A stretch of 64,000 nt of DNA from Pelagibacteraceae bacterium AG-404-N13. Lineage in GTDB: Bacteria; Pseudomonadota; Alphaproteobacteria; Pelagibacterales; Pelagibacteraceae. The translations under genes were made by a program, and so were the position numbers. The stretch's first letter is position 1, and the number at the start of each line of letters is the position of its first letter. This document shows positions 9,366 through 19,061 of the stretch, piece by piece. The stretch lies in the NCBI GenBank assembly GCA_003216255.1, contig QCJD01000005.1, forward strand, positions 16,315 to 80,314. The letters are read 5' to 3'. The notes below the pieces were generated by a model, which was not told the origin of the DNA, did not search any database, and was given only the letters and a program-made list of their open reading frames with translations.

Positions 9366-10244
9366 TTAAGCAGCTTTTAAATTTTTAATATTAAAGTCTA
9401 ATTTTTTTAAATTTGAAAGCATTTCTTTTTTCTCTATTTCCGACAATAATTTTAATGGAGGAAGAACATTTTTATATATTGCATCTTTCTCAGACATAAA
9501 AGAATGAAGCCCAGATATTAAATTATATTTATCAAAAACTGCTCTTACGTCACATAATTTTTTATTTGAATCTTGTTGAGATTTATTAAAAAAATTGTCA
9601 TAAACTTTTCTAGCTAATAAAGATGTTACATTGGCAGTTGCAGTTATTATTCCTGTACAACCTAATTCAAGTCCTTTTAATAATTTTGTTTCAGAACCGG
9701 GTAAGACCGAGAAATTTTCTATTTGTAAATCTTCATACAAATTATATGTACTATCTTTAACTCCAACAATTTGCTCTGGAAATTTATCTACTAATTCATT
9801 TATACAGTCTTTACTAAATCTATATCCTGAAAGTTTTTCAAAATTATACAATATAATTTTACATTCATTAACTTGCTCAATCAACTTTGAATAAAAATTG
9901 ATTACATCTTTATCTCCATAACTATAGTAGGCAGGAGGCATTATTAAAAATTTATCAAAATTTAAAGTTTTAGATATTTTCATCAAATGTATTGTGTCAG
10001 ATAAAGAATTCAAACCAGTTCCAATAATAAATTTTTCTTTAAATTTGCTGTTAGGAAGATGATTAATTAATTGTATTTTTTCTCCTAGAGATATCAATTG
10101 AGACTGTCCAGTACTTCCAAAAAATACTACGCCGTGGCACCCATTATCAATTAATTGTTCTGCATGAAAAGTGGTCTTTTTATAATCAAGTTCTAAATCC
10201 TCATTTAGTATAGATAATGAAGCCGCATATATTCCATTTATCAT
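9366..10244 (-). CDS. Dihydrodipicolinate synthase (DapA) family aldolase/lyase
   Basis: GCHGVVFFGSTGQSQLIS, catalytic-Lys motif GVKDST, catalytic-Tyr motif ILYNF. Confidence 0.85.
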   Translation of the reverse strand: MINGIYAASLSILNEDLELDYKKTTFHAEQLIDNGCHGVVFFGSTGQSQLISLGEKIQLINHLPNSKFKEKFIIGTGLNSLSDTIHLMKISKTLNFDKFLIMPPAYYSYGDKDVINFYSKLIEQVNECKIILYNFEKLSGYRFSKDCINELVDKFPEQIVGVKDSTYNLYEDLQIENFSVLPGSETKLLKGLELGCTGIITATANVTSLLARKVYDNFFNKSQQDSNKKLCDVRAVFDKYNLISGLHSFMSEKDAIYKNVLPPLKLLSEIEKKEMLSNLKKLDFNIKNLKAA

Positions 10245-10307
10245 AATTGTTAATTCCTTATATAAATATAGATTAATTCTATAAAAAAATTAATAGTAAA
10301 TTTAAAA

Positions 10308-11243
10308 ATGAATGTAGGTGTTTTTTTAAACTATGTAGGCTTGGGTTCAAATATATTACACTTAACTTATTGTCATGAGATAGCTAAAAAGTATGGGCCA
10401 GTAACAATTATAACTTTATGCAAAAATCTTAGTCAAGCACTTGAAGATGATCCATGTATTAAAGAGGTAATTCTAATAAAAAAAAATAAGAAAATAACTG
10501 ATATCCCTAACATATCAATTTTACTAAAAAAAATTTCATTAAATAAAATATTTATTTTTTATCCAAGTCCAAGATTATATATTGCTGCTAAATTAGCAGG
10601 AATAAAAAATGTTTATAGTTATCCCTTATTTAGAAAAAAAAATTTACATCTAGTTAATGCAGCAAATAAATTTACCTGCGAAAGTCTTAATATAGATTCT
10701 TGTCCTACAGAGACTAAATTTTTTATAGATCATAAAAAAACAGATCATGCAAAAAAATATTTTACAAAAGATAATTATAATATTGTAATTGGCGCTGGAT
10801 CTTCTGGTCCAGATACAAGATGGGGAGAAAAAAATTTTATATCTCTAATTAATAAGTTAAATGCTATAGGCAATTATTATTTTTATATTCAATGTGGACC
10901 AGAGCAAAATGAAATATCAAAGAATATTATTAATAAAATTGAAAAAAAAAATTGTATGGATTTAAGCAAAATGAATATTTCAGAAATAATACCAATTTTA
11001 TCTTTATGCGACATGTATGTTGGTAATGATTCTTTTTCACACCACATAACTTCTCAGTGTAATAAGCCCTCGATAGTATTGCTATTAAACTCTCCTAAAG
11101 CTTATTCTGATTACAGTAAAAATCATCATAGAATAATTCCAGAAAATGCTAAATTAGAAGAATTAGATCATTCATCGAATTATAGTGCAAGCTCAATAGG
11201 TATTGAAAAAGTTTTAAATAAAGTTTTAGAGTTAAAGAACTAA
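10308..11243 (+). CDS. Glycosyltransferase family 9 (heptosyltransferase-like)
   Basis: Fold-typical IGAGSSGPDTRWGEKNFISLINKL and CDMYVGNDSFSHHITSQCNKPSI. Confidence 0.8.
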   Translation: MNVGVFLNYVGLGSNILHLTYCHEIAKKYGPVTIITLCKNLSQALEDDPCIKEVILIKKNKKITDIPNISILLKKISLNKIFIFYPSPRLYIAAKLAGIKNVYSYPLFRKKNLHLVNAANKFTCESLNIDSCPTETKFFIDHKKTDHAKKYFTKDNYNIVIGAGSSGPDTRWGEKNFISLINKLNAIGNYYFYIQCGPEQNEISKNIINKIEKKNCMDLSKMNISEIIPILSLCDMYVGNDSFSHHITSQCNKPSIVLLLNSPKAYSDYSKNHHRIIPENAKLEELDHSSNYSASSIGIEKVLNKVLELKN

Positions 11244-11749
11244 GTATATTGATTTAAAATAACATCTTTAGCTTCATTAACTATAGTTGCAAGTCTATTT
11301 AATTCAGGACTAACATCAGGATGTATTTTTTTCATTATTTTTTTATACGATCTTAGAACATCATCTTTTGAATATTTCTTATTTGGATTTAAGTTAAGTA
11401 TTCTATAGGCCTCATCAATTGACATACTTCTTTTATCAAAATTTTGATTAACATTATTAAAATTAAATCTTCCAGAATTTTTTAAGACTCTAAACAGACC
11501 CCAAAGTCTTAGAATTTGAAATAAAGATATACCTGCCTTTGTTTTAATTAAAGGCAAAATTGCTAAAACAAACGGTAAAGAAAATATAAACCTACCGGCA
11601 TAGGCCATAATTATAGCTAAAAAAACTGAGGAAATTATTATTAAAAACCTAATCATTTTAGAAATTTTTTTGGAAGAAGTTTTTGCAAACCAATTAAGAA
11701 AAATATAAATAACTATAAAAATTATAACTGTAATAAAAAAAATATTCAT
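11240..11749 (-). CDS. Membrane-anchored DnaJ-domain protein
   Basis: N-terminal TMs; C-terminal MSIDEAYRILNLNPNKKYSKDDVLRSYKKIMKKIHPDVSPELNRLATIVNEA. Confidence 0.85.
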   Translation of the reverse strand: MNIFFITVIIFIVIYIFLNWFAKTSSKKISKMIRFLIIISSVFLAIIMAYAGRFIFSLPFVLAILPLIKTKAGISLFQILRLWGLFRVLKNSGRFNFNNVNQNFDKRSMSIDEAYRILNLNPNKKYSKDDVLRSYKKIMKKIHPDVSPELNRLATIVNEAKDVILNQYT

Positions 11750-11767
11750 ATATTAAATTTTGTATAA

Positions 11768-13843
11768 ATGAAAATACCACAACTTCAAAAAAAACCAGAA
11801 GTAAAATCTTGTCACAACAAAACATGGCAAGACGATTATAGCTGGATACATCAAAAAAATATTTTAGAGGTATTAAAAGATAGTTCAAAATTACTAGGGG
11901 AAGTTAGAGAATATTTAGAAGAAGAAAATAATTATTTTGAACACAATATGAATGACACAAAGGAAATACAAAAAAAAATTTTTGATGAAATTAAAGGAAG
12001 AATAAAACTAGATGATGAATCACTTCCTTTTAAAGATAAAAAATATGAATATTGGACTAAAACAACTACAAAAGGAAACTATTCTATTAAACTAAGAAAA
12101 AAAATTGGCTCCAAAGATGTTGAAGAAATATGGAATGGAGATTTAGAAAAAAACAAATTAAAAACTGAATATTTTGGAGTTGGCGATCTTGAAGTAAGCT
12201 ATAATGATAAATTTCTCGGATACTCATTAGATTTAAAAGGATCTGAGTATTACACTATCTATATTAGAGATATTGAGTCTAATAAGCTCATTACCGAAAA
12301 AATTGAAGAAACAAGTGGAAGTATAACATTTAGTTTGGATGATAAATTTATTTATTATTCGAAACTGGATGAAAATCATAGACCAAGAAAAATATATAGA
12401 CATAAATTAGGAGCGCCAACAAAGAATGATCAACTTATTTTTGAAGAAAAAAGTAAAGCTTTCACAGTCGGCATAGGTATAAGTTCAGATGAAAAGTATT
12501 ATTTTATTAACACATCAGATCATAATACATCTGAACAGTATTATTTTGGAAAAGATGAAGAAAATCCAAAACCTAAACTTATTAAAAAAAGAAAAAAGGG
12601 AGTAATATATTCAGTAAATTCTTGGGGTGGATATTTCTATAATCATACAAACGATGGCGCAGAAGATTTTAAGATTGACGTTTGCCAAGACTTGTCGAAT
12701 CAAAATTGGAAATCTTTTATTCCAGCTAAAGATGAAGTTTTAATTGGAGGTCTTGCGTTTTTAAATGATTGGATCATTAGATCAGAAACTTCAAATGCCC
12801 TAGGTAAATTAATTATAAGAAATCCCAAAACAGGTGAGGAAAATGATTTAAATTTTGTAGATGAAAAAGTAATTGTTCCTTCAATATCACTAAAGCAAAG
12901 AGATAGAAATACTGACGAGGTCTATCTTTCTTATTCTTCTCCAAAAACTCCTGGTAGAACTTATTTATATAATTTTAAAACACATAATAAAAAATTAGTT
13001 AAAGAACAAGAAATTCCATCTGGACATAATCCTGAAGATTACATTGTTGAAAGATTAGAATGCCCTTCACATGACGGAAGAATGGTTCCTCTAACAATTA
13101 CTAGGCATAAAAAAACAAAAATTGATGGTAATGCAAATTTGCTCTTATATGGCTATGGATCATATGGAAGTTCAATGTCTCCTGGATTTTCATCAACTAG
13201 ATTAAGCTTAATAAACAGAGATGTTATTTGGGTAACTGCTCATATAAGAGGTGGTATGGAAAGAGGCATGAAGTGGTGGAAAGAAGGAAAATTATTAAAT
13301 AAAAAAAATACTTTTGCAGACTATATCGCTGTTGGAAAATATTTAATTGAAAAAAAATACACTTCTTTAGGAAAAATAATAGGAATGGGTGGTTCAGCTG
13401 GGGGTTTGCTTATGGGCGCAGTTGTTAATAAAGCTCCTGAATTATTTTTAGGTATAGTTATGGCAGTTCCTTTTGTAGATTCTTTAACAACAAATTTAGA
13501 TCATTCATTACCTTTGACTGTTGGAGAGTTTGATGAATTTGGAAATGCAAAAGATAATAAAGAACATTTTGATTACATTTATTCTTATGCTCCATACAAT
13601 AATATAAAAAAGATGGATTATCCTAATATGCTAATTACAACTAGTTTAAGTGATAATAGAGTATTATTTGACGAACCTGCAAAATTTACAGCAAAACTTA
13701 GAGATTATAAAACTGACAATAATTTATTATTATTAAAAACAGAAATGAATGCAGGCCATGGAGGTAAATCTGGAAGAGATGGGGCCATCGAAGAAATAGC
13801 GATTGATTATGCATTTATTTTAAAAATTACAAAAAAAATATAA
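11768..13843 (+). CDS. ptrB: Oligopeptidase B (S9 prolyl oligopeptidase family)
   Basis: GGSAGGLLMGAVVN serine motif, YGYGSYGSSMSPGFSSTRLSLINRDVIWVTAHIRGG, 691 aa. Confidence 0.92.
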   Translation: MKIPQLQKKPEVKSCHNKTWQDDYSWIHQKNILEVLKDSSKLLGEVREYLEEENNYFEHNMNDTKEIQKKIFDEIKGRIKLDDESLPFKDKKYEYWTKTTTKGNYSIKLRKKIGSKDVEEIWNGDLEKNKLKTEYFGVGDLEVSYNDKFLGYSLDLKGSEYYTIYIRDIESNKLITEKIEETSGSITFSLDDKFIYYSKLDENHRPRKIYRHKLGAPTKNDQLIFEEKSKAFTVGIGISSDEKYYFINTSDHNTSEQYYFGKDEENPKPKLIKKRKKGVIYSVNSWGGYFYNHTNDGAEDFKIDVCQDLSNQNWKSFIPAKDEVLIGGLAFLNDWIIRSETSNALGKLIIRNPKTGEENDLNFVDEKVIVPSISLKQRDRNTDEVYLSYSSPKTPGRTYLYNFKTHNKKLVKEQEIPSGHNPEDYIVERLECPSHDGRMVPLTITRHKKTKIDGNANLLLYGYGSYGSSMSPGFSSTRLSLINRDVIWVTAHIRGGMERGMKWWKEGKLLNKKNTFADYIAVGKYLIEKKYTSLGKIIGMGGSAGGLLMGAVVNKAPELFLGIVMAVPFVDSLTTNLDHSLPLTVGEFDEFGNAKDNKEHFDYIYSYAPYNNIKKMDYPNMLITTSLSDNRVLFDEPAKFTAKLRDYKTDNNLLLLKTEMNAGHGGKSGRDGAIEEIAIDYAFILKITKKI

Positions 13844-13851
13844 TTCTGTTT

Positions 13852-13879
13852 CTTGAAAAAAAAATAATAGTATCCATAT
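13852..13879 (+). promoter_or_regulatory. Sigma-32-like heat-shock promoter upstream of hsp20
   Basis: CTTGAAA (13852-13858), 14 nt spacer, TCCATAT (13873-13879), close to CTTGAAA-N11-16-CCCATnT. Confidence 0.6.
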
Positions 13880-13942
13880 AAATCATATAGGTCGCCTAAT
13901 GGGGCTTATAAAAAATAAACTTGCTAAATAAAGGAGGTTATT

Positions 13943-14389
13943 ATGACAAGTAAGGATCTATCAATTTTCAATTCACTTCGACCTTTTTCTATTGGTTTTG
14001 ACGATATGTTTGACCAATTTGAAAGTATGTTGGGCAATGGAGGTTTGAGCATGCAATCAAATTATCCACCTTACAACATAAGAAAAACTGGTAAAGATGC
14101 ATATTCAATAGAAGTTGCTCTTGCTGGTTTTAACAAGAAAGATGTTGAAGTTGAGTTTGAAGACAATTTATTAACTGTAAGAACAAAACAGATTAATAAA
14201 TCTGAAGATAAAAATGGAGATGGTGAGATTATTCATAAAGGTATTTCTCAAAGACAATTTGCAAGATCATTTACTATTGCAGATGATGTAAAAGTAGGTG
14301 GTGCTGAGCTTAAGGATGGTCTTTTAACAATAGCTTGTGAAAGAATATTGCCAGATCATAAGAAAAAAAGACTTATTGAAATTAAATAA
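13943..14389 (+). CDS. ibpA: Small heat-shock protein Hsp20/IbpA family
   Basis: SNYPPYNIRKTGKDAYSIEVALAGFNKKDVEVEFEDNLLTV...FARSFTIADDVKVGGAELKDGLLTI; strong AAAGGAGG RBS. Confidence 0.94.
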   Translation: MTSKDLSIFNSLRPFSIGFDDMFDQFESMLGNGGLSMQSNYPPYNIRKTGKDAYSIEVALAGFNKKDVEVEFEDNLLTVRTKQINKSEDKNGDGEIIHKGISQRQFARSFTIADDVKVGGAELKDGLLTIACERILPDHKKKRLIEIK

Positions 14390-14401
14390 GTATTAACCTT
14401 G

Positions 14402-14425
14402 CTTGTGGGGATTTATCCCCACAAG
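14402..14425. terminator. Strong hairpin after hsp20 (possible bidirectional terminator)
   Basis: CTTGTGGGGATTTATCCCCACAAG perfect inverted repeat, without a strong poly-T tail. Confidence 0.6.
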
Positions 14426-14469
14426 TATTAATATTATATACCTCTTGGGTTTTATCTATATTTTGGAAA

Positions 14470-14775
14470 TTAAATACATCCACTTGAAGAAAAGCCAACT
14501 ATTATACCATTTGAATTAACTTCAAATTTTCTTTCACATGGAATACCATATTTTTTTGTTTTATAGACTAGAATTTCATTACCATTCTCTCCAATAAAAT
14601 CTTCTTTTGGAGATCCAAGCTCCATTCGCATTTCATTTACATCTTTGCCAACAAACAATCCAAACTTTTCGTTTTCTCTTTCTGCTACTTCATCAGATTT
14701 GTTTTTAATTGTTTGGCAGCCAGAAAATAAAATTAGAATAAGTAAAATTGTAAATATACTTTTAAATTTTTTCAT
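14470..14775 (-). CDS. Small lipoprotein of unknown function
   Basis: Lipobox LILFSGC; 101 aa. Confidence 0.7.
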   Translation of the reverse strand: MKKFKSIFTILLILILFSGCQTIKNKSDEVAERENEKFGLFVGKDVNEMRMELGSPKEDFIGENGNEILVYKTKKYGIPCERKFEVNSNGIIVGFSSSGCI

Positions 14776-14904
14776 TAATTAATCATACCATCTATTATAA
14801 ACATCAAATATTAACTTTTAAGTTGTATATTTTAATTATTAAACAAATCATTATTAAGTTTTATTATACTAACAAATGTGGTCTTAATTTGATAATTCAA
14901 ATAA

Positions 14905-15495
14905 ATGAGCGAAATTCTATTACATAAATTTTCAGATATATTTAAAAATAATATTTTGCCTCTAACGGCTAAAGGCGTTGACATCGGTAATAAAATTTTT
15001 GGTGCAGCTATCTTAAATAAAAATGACTATTCATTAATAGTAGCAGAAACTAATAATGAAACTGAAAATCCAATTTGGCATGGAGAAATCCACACATTAA
15101 AAAAGTTTTACGAATTAGATAGTAAATTAAGACCTAGCGAAAAAAATTGTATATTTCTGAGTTCTCACGAACCTTGCAGTCTTTGTTTAAGTGCAATTAC
15201 ATTCTCTGGGTTTAACAATTTTTATTATTTGTTCCCTTATGAATCTACTTCAAACAAATTTAATATACCTCATGATTTAAATATACTTAAGGAAGTATTT
15301 AATATTGAGGATGGAAAATATATTAAAGAAAACTCTTATTGGAAAAGTTATAATATTAATACATTAATCGATGAATTAAAAAGTAATGATAAAAATAAAT
15401 TAACTGTTTCATTTAATGAAATTAAAGAAAAATATATTGACCTATCAAAAAAATATCAATCATCAAAAGAAAAAAGCTCTATACCTTTAAAATAA
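14905..15495 (+). CDS. Cytidine/deoxycytidylate deaminase-fold protein, divergent
   Basis: Zinc motifs WHGEIHTLKKF and SSHEPCSLCLSAITF; immediately upstream of the ABC transporter operon. Confidence 0.8.
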   Translation: MSEILLHKFSDIFKNNILPLTAKGVDIGNKIFGAAILNKNDYSLIVAETNNETENPIWHGEIHTLKKFYELDSKLRPSEKNCIFLSSHEPCSLCLSAITFSGFNNFYYLFPYESTSNKFNIPHDLNILKEVFNIEDGKYIKENSYWKSYNINTLIDELKSNDKNKLTVSFNEIKEKYIDLSKKYQSSKEKSSIPLK

Positions 15496-15498
15496 AAT

Positions 15499-16998
15499 AT
15501 GAATACAAATCTTAAAATATCAAATGTAACAAAAATTTATCCTGGCTGTATTGCTAATGATAACATTTCTTTGGAATTTGAAAGTGGAAAAATATATGCA
15601 CTGCTTGGAGAAAATGGAGCTGGAAAATCCACATTGGTAAAAATTTTATCGGGTGTAATTATACCGGACGAAGGTGAAATTTTTTTAAATAAAAATATTT
15701 TAAAATTAAACTCTCCAATTGATGCAAAAAAAAATGACATTGGTATGGTTTTTCAGCACTTCAACCTTTTTGAAACTTTATCCGTGTTTGAAAATTTAAT
15801 TATTGATTCAGAAGAAACTCCAGAAAATCTAAAAGAAAAAATTCAATTAATTATGAAAAAATATAATTTTTCAATTAATCTTGATGTTCCAGTTTTAAAT
15901 CTATCGGCAGGACAAAAGCAAAAGGTTGAAATAATTAGATGTTTAATAAGAAATCCCAAAGTGCTTATTATGGACGAGCCTACATCGGTGTTAACTGAAC
16001 AGGAAACAAGTGAATTATTTTTATCTTTAAAAAAATTTTCTGAAGAAAAAATTTTAATAATTTACATAACTCATAAACTTAAGGAAGTAATGAAACTTTG
16101 TGATGAAGTTGCAGTCATGAGAAGAGGAAAGCTTGTTTCTGTTAGCAAAATAAAAGATGAAAATATTGAATCACTTGCTACTAAAATGGTAGGTCAAAAT
16201 TTAAAAACAATTAAGAAAAAAAAATCATCTATATCTTCTTCAGAACAATTAATCAAAGTTACCGATCTAAATTTCACTAGTGAAGACCCTTTTGAAACCA
16301 ATTTAGAAAATATTAATTTTTCTGTTAATAGAGGTGAATGCCTGGGCATAGCTGGAATATCTGGAAATGGTCAAAGCGAACTATTTCAAATTTTAAGTGG
16401 AGAAATAATTTCAGACAAGAATTCAATAAAATTTAGTAATAATTTTATTGGAGATCTTAATCCACAAGAAAGAAGAGAATATTTAATGGCATTTTCTCCA
16501 GAAGATAGACTTGAGCAAGCAGCAATTCCACAAATGAAAATTTTTGAAAATGTTGCTTTAAATAATTTTAAATCATCAAATTTTTTTAATAATGGCTTGA
16601 TTAATGAGAATAGAATTAAAGAGCACTCAAAAAAAATTATTTCTGACTTTAATGTTAATACAGATAATATTGAACTTAAGAGTCAATTTCTATCAGGGGG
16701 AAATCTACAGAAACTGATTATTGGAAGGGAACTAATAACATCACCTGATCTATTGATTTGTTTTAATCCCACATGGGGACTTGATGTTGGAGCGATAAAT
16801 TATATCCATGAAACTCTAATTAAAATAAATGATCAAAATAAATCGATAATATTAATTTCTACAGACACTGATGAGTTATTAAAATTAAGTGACAAAATTT
16901 CAGTAATACATAAAGGAAAATTATCTAAAATAATGAGCGCTGATGAGGTTACCTCAGAGAAACTTGGAATACTAATGGGAGGAGGAGAAATTGATTAA
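15499..16998 (+). CDS. ABC transporter ATP-binding protein, BMP/nucleoside-type (two ABC domains)
   Basis: GENGAGKSTLVKILSGV, VLNLSAGQKQKVEIIRCLIRNPKVLIMDEPTSVL, second domain FLSGGNLQKLIIGREL. Confidence 0.93.
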   Translation: MNTNLKISNVTKIYPGCIANDNISLEFESGKIYALLGENGAGKSTLVKILSGVIIPDEGEIFLNKNILKLNSPIDAKKNDIGMVFQHFNLFETLSVFENLIIDSEETPENLKEKIQLIMKKYNFSINLDVPVLNLSAGQKQKVEIIRCLIRNPKVLIMDEPTSVLTEQETSELFLSLKKFSEEKILIIYITHKLKEVMKLCDEVAVMRRGKLVSVSKIKDENIESLATKMVGQNLKTIKKKKSSISSSEQLIKVTDLNFTSEDPFETNLENINFSVNRGECLGIAGISGNGQSELFQILSGEIISDKNSIKFSNNFIGDLNPQERREYLMAFSPEDRLEQAAIPQMKIFENVALNNFKSSNFFNNGLINENRIKEHSKKIISDFNVNTDNIELKSQFLSGGNLQKLIIGRELITSPDLLICFNPTWGLDVGAINYIHETLIKINDQNKSIILISTDTDELLKLSDKISVIHKGKLSKIMSADEVTSEKLGILMGGGEID

Positions 16999-18055
16999 GA
17001 TTGTAAAAAGAGATCAGCCTTCAAGAGCCATTTTTTTTCTCACACCTGTTTTAGCAATTTTTCTTACATTGGTTGCCGGAGGTTTAATTTTTTATATTTT
17101 AGGATTTAAACCTTTTGAAGCTCTAAAGTTTTTTTTCATAGTTCCAATTGCAGATAAATATGGTTTCAGTGAATTACTCTTAAAAGCTACACCACTTTGC
17201 CTGATAGCAATTGGTTTATCATTTTGTTTTAAAAGTAATAATTGGAATATTGGAGCTGAAGGTCAATTAACTTTTGGAGCTATAGTTTCGGGAGGAGTTG
17301 CTTTATTATTTTACGATCAAGAGGGATTTTATATTCTTCCAATAGTAATATTAGCTGGTGCAATAGGTGGTATGCTTTATGCATCAATTCCTGCAATCTT
17401 AAAAACTTATTTTAATACAAACGAAATATTAGTTAGTCTTATGTTGGTATATGTTTCAAAATTAATTTTAGACTATCTTGTTGTTGGACCTTGGAGTAAT
17501 CCAGAGGGATTTAATTTTCCAGAAACTAGACAATTTAGTGAATCTGCAAGGCTTCCTTTGTTGTTTGAGGGTTTAAGAATCCATGCTGGAATATTTTTAG
17601 CTTTAGCTGCAGTAGTTATAAGTTGGTTTATTTTTTATAAAACATATTTAGGATTTCAAATGAAAGTTTCGGGTTTCAGTTTGAAAACAGCAAAATATGC
17701 TGGATACAAAGGTAAAAAAATGATTATCCTAGTTTTTTTAATAAGTGGTGCTTGCGCAGGTCTTGCGGGTGTTGGGGAAATAACTGGACCTATAGGGCAA
17801 CTTCATAGAGAAATATCTCCAGATTATGGATTTACTGCAATAATTGTAGCATTTTTAGGTCGTCTAAATCCTGTTGGAATAATTTTTGCATCATTAGTCG
17901 TTGCAATAACTTATTTAGGTGCAGAAACAGCTCAAATATTTATGCAAATACCAAAATATACAGGTCAAGTTTTTCAAGGGATGATTTTATTTTTTCTTCT
18001 TGCATCTGACTATTTATTATTTTTCAAAATTAAATTTATAGGTTCAAAAAAATGA
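16991..18055 (+). CDS. ABC transporter permease, BMP/nucleoside-type
   Basis: Multi-TM; SNNWNIGAEGQLTFGAI, FNTNEILVSLMLVYVS; TTG start overlapping the ATPase gene. Confidence 0.93.
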   Translation: MIKIVKRDQPSRAIFFLTPVLAIFLTLVAGGLIFYILGFKPFEALKFFFIVPIADKYGFSELLLKATPLCLIAIGLSFCFKSNNWNIGAEGQLTFGAIVSGGVALLFYDQEGFYILPIVILAGAIGGMLYASIPAILKTYFNTNEILVSLMLVYVSKLILDYLVVGPWSNPEGFNFPETRQFSESARLPLLFEGLRIHAGIFLALAAVVISWFIFYKTYLGFQMKVSGFSLKTAKYAGYKGKKMIILVFLISGACAGLAGVGEITGPIGQLHREISPDYGFTAIIVAFLGRLNPVGIIFASLVVAITYLGAETAQIFMQIPKYTGQVFQGMILFFLLASDYLLFFKIKFIGSKK

Positions 18056-18984
18056 TCGTAGATATAAATTTTATTGGACTAATAATTACATCCATAATGG
18101 CATCTGCAGTGCCTTTAATTTTAGCTTCTTGTGGAGAACTTATTACAGAAAGATCAGGAGTCCTAAATCTTGGTGTTGAAGGAATGATGATCATTGGAGC
18201 TATTTCGGGCTTCGCACTAATGATTGTTACTGGAAGTTTGGTTATAGCAGTCTTTGGTGCAATGTTAGCAGGGGTTTTAATTTCCACAATTTTTGCATTT
18301 CTTACACAAACATTAATTACAAATCACGTAGCTACCGGTTTAGCACTTACTATATTTGGGATTGGAATATCTGCGATGATTGGAAAAAACTTTGTTGGTA
18401 TTCCTGGAAAAGATTTTCCTATTTTATTTGAAAGCTTTAAGGATGCTATACCTTTTTTAAGCCCGATATTATTTGGACATTCAATTGTATTTTATTTTGC
18501 TTTTGCTTTGCCTTTTTTAACAAACTATTTTTTAAAAAAAACAAAAATAGGATTGATTGTAAGAGCTGTTGGGGACTCGCCTGACTCAGCGTCAAACCAA
18601 GGAATAAATGTTAGATTGGTTCGTTACTTATGTATTCTTTATGGAGGTGCAATGTGTGGTCTTGCCGGTGCATATTTATCAATGATATATACACCACAAT
18701 GGATTGAAAATATGACTGGTGGAAGAGGTTGGATTGCATTAGCCCTAGTAGTATTCTCCACATGGAACCCAATAAAAATTTTAGTTGGTGCAATGATATT
18801 TGGGGGTTTAACAATAATTCAATTCCACATGCAAGCAGTTGGCGTAAGAATACCGGTACAATTTTTAACAGCACTTCCTTATATTGTTACAATAATAGTA
18901 TTAGTTGTAATTTCTCGTGACAGTAGAAAAATAAGACTAAGCACTCCCAGTTCCTTAGGTAAATCATTTTATAAAGACAATTAA
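18052..18984 (+). CDS. ABC transporter permease, BMP/nucleoside-type
   Basis: GELITERSGVLNLGVEGMMIIGAISGF; ATGA overlap with upstream permease. Confidence 0.93.
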   Translation: MIVDINFIGLIITSIMASAVPLILASCGELITERSGVLNLGVEGMMIIGAISGFALMIVTGSLVIAVFGAMLAGVLISTIFAFLTQTLITNHVATGLALTIFGIGISAMIGKNFVGIPGKDFPILFESFKDAIPFLSPILFGHSIVFYFAFALPFLTNYFLKKTKIGLIVRAVGDSPDSASNQGINVRLVRYLCILYGGAMCGLAGAYLSMIYTPQWIENMTGGRGWIALALVVFSTWNPIKILVGAMIFGGLTIIQFHMQAVGVRIPVQFLTALPYIVTIIVLVVISRDSRKIRLSTPSSLGKSFYKDN

Positions 18985-19061
18985 TTAAAAAATAATTATT
19001 TTTTTTTAAATAATTTACTTTAGATTTGATTTTTAAAATAATTAGAAGGGAATATAAATTT

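Noticed and set aside
11694-11888. 64 aa minus ORF overlapping the DnaJ-domain gene and ptrB starts
   Set aside because: Overlaps two well-supported genes; hydrophobic low-complexity product.
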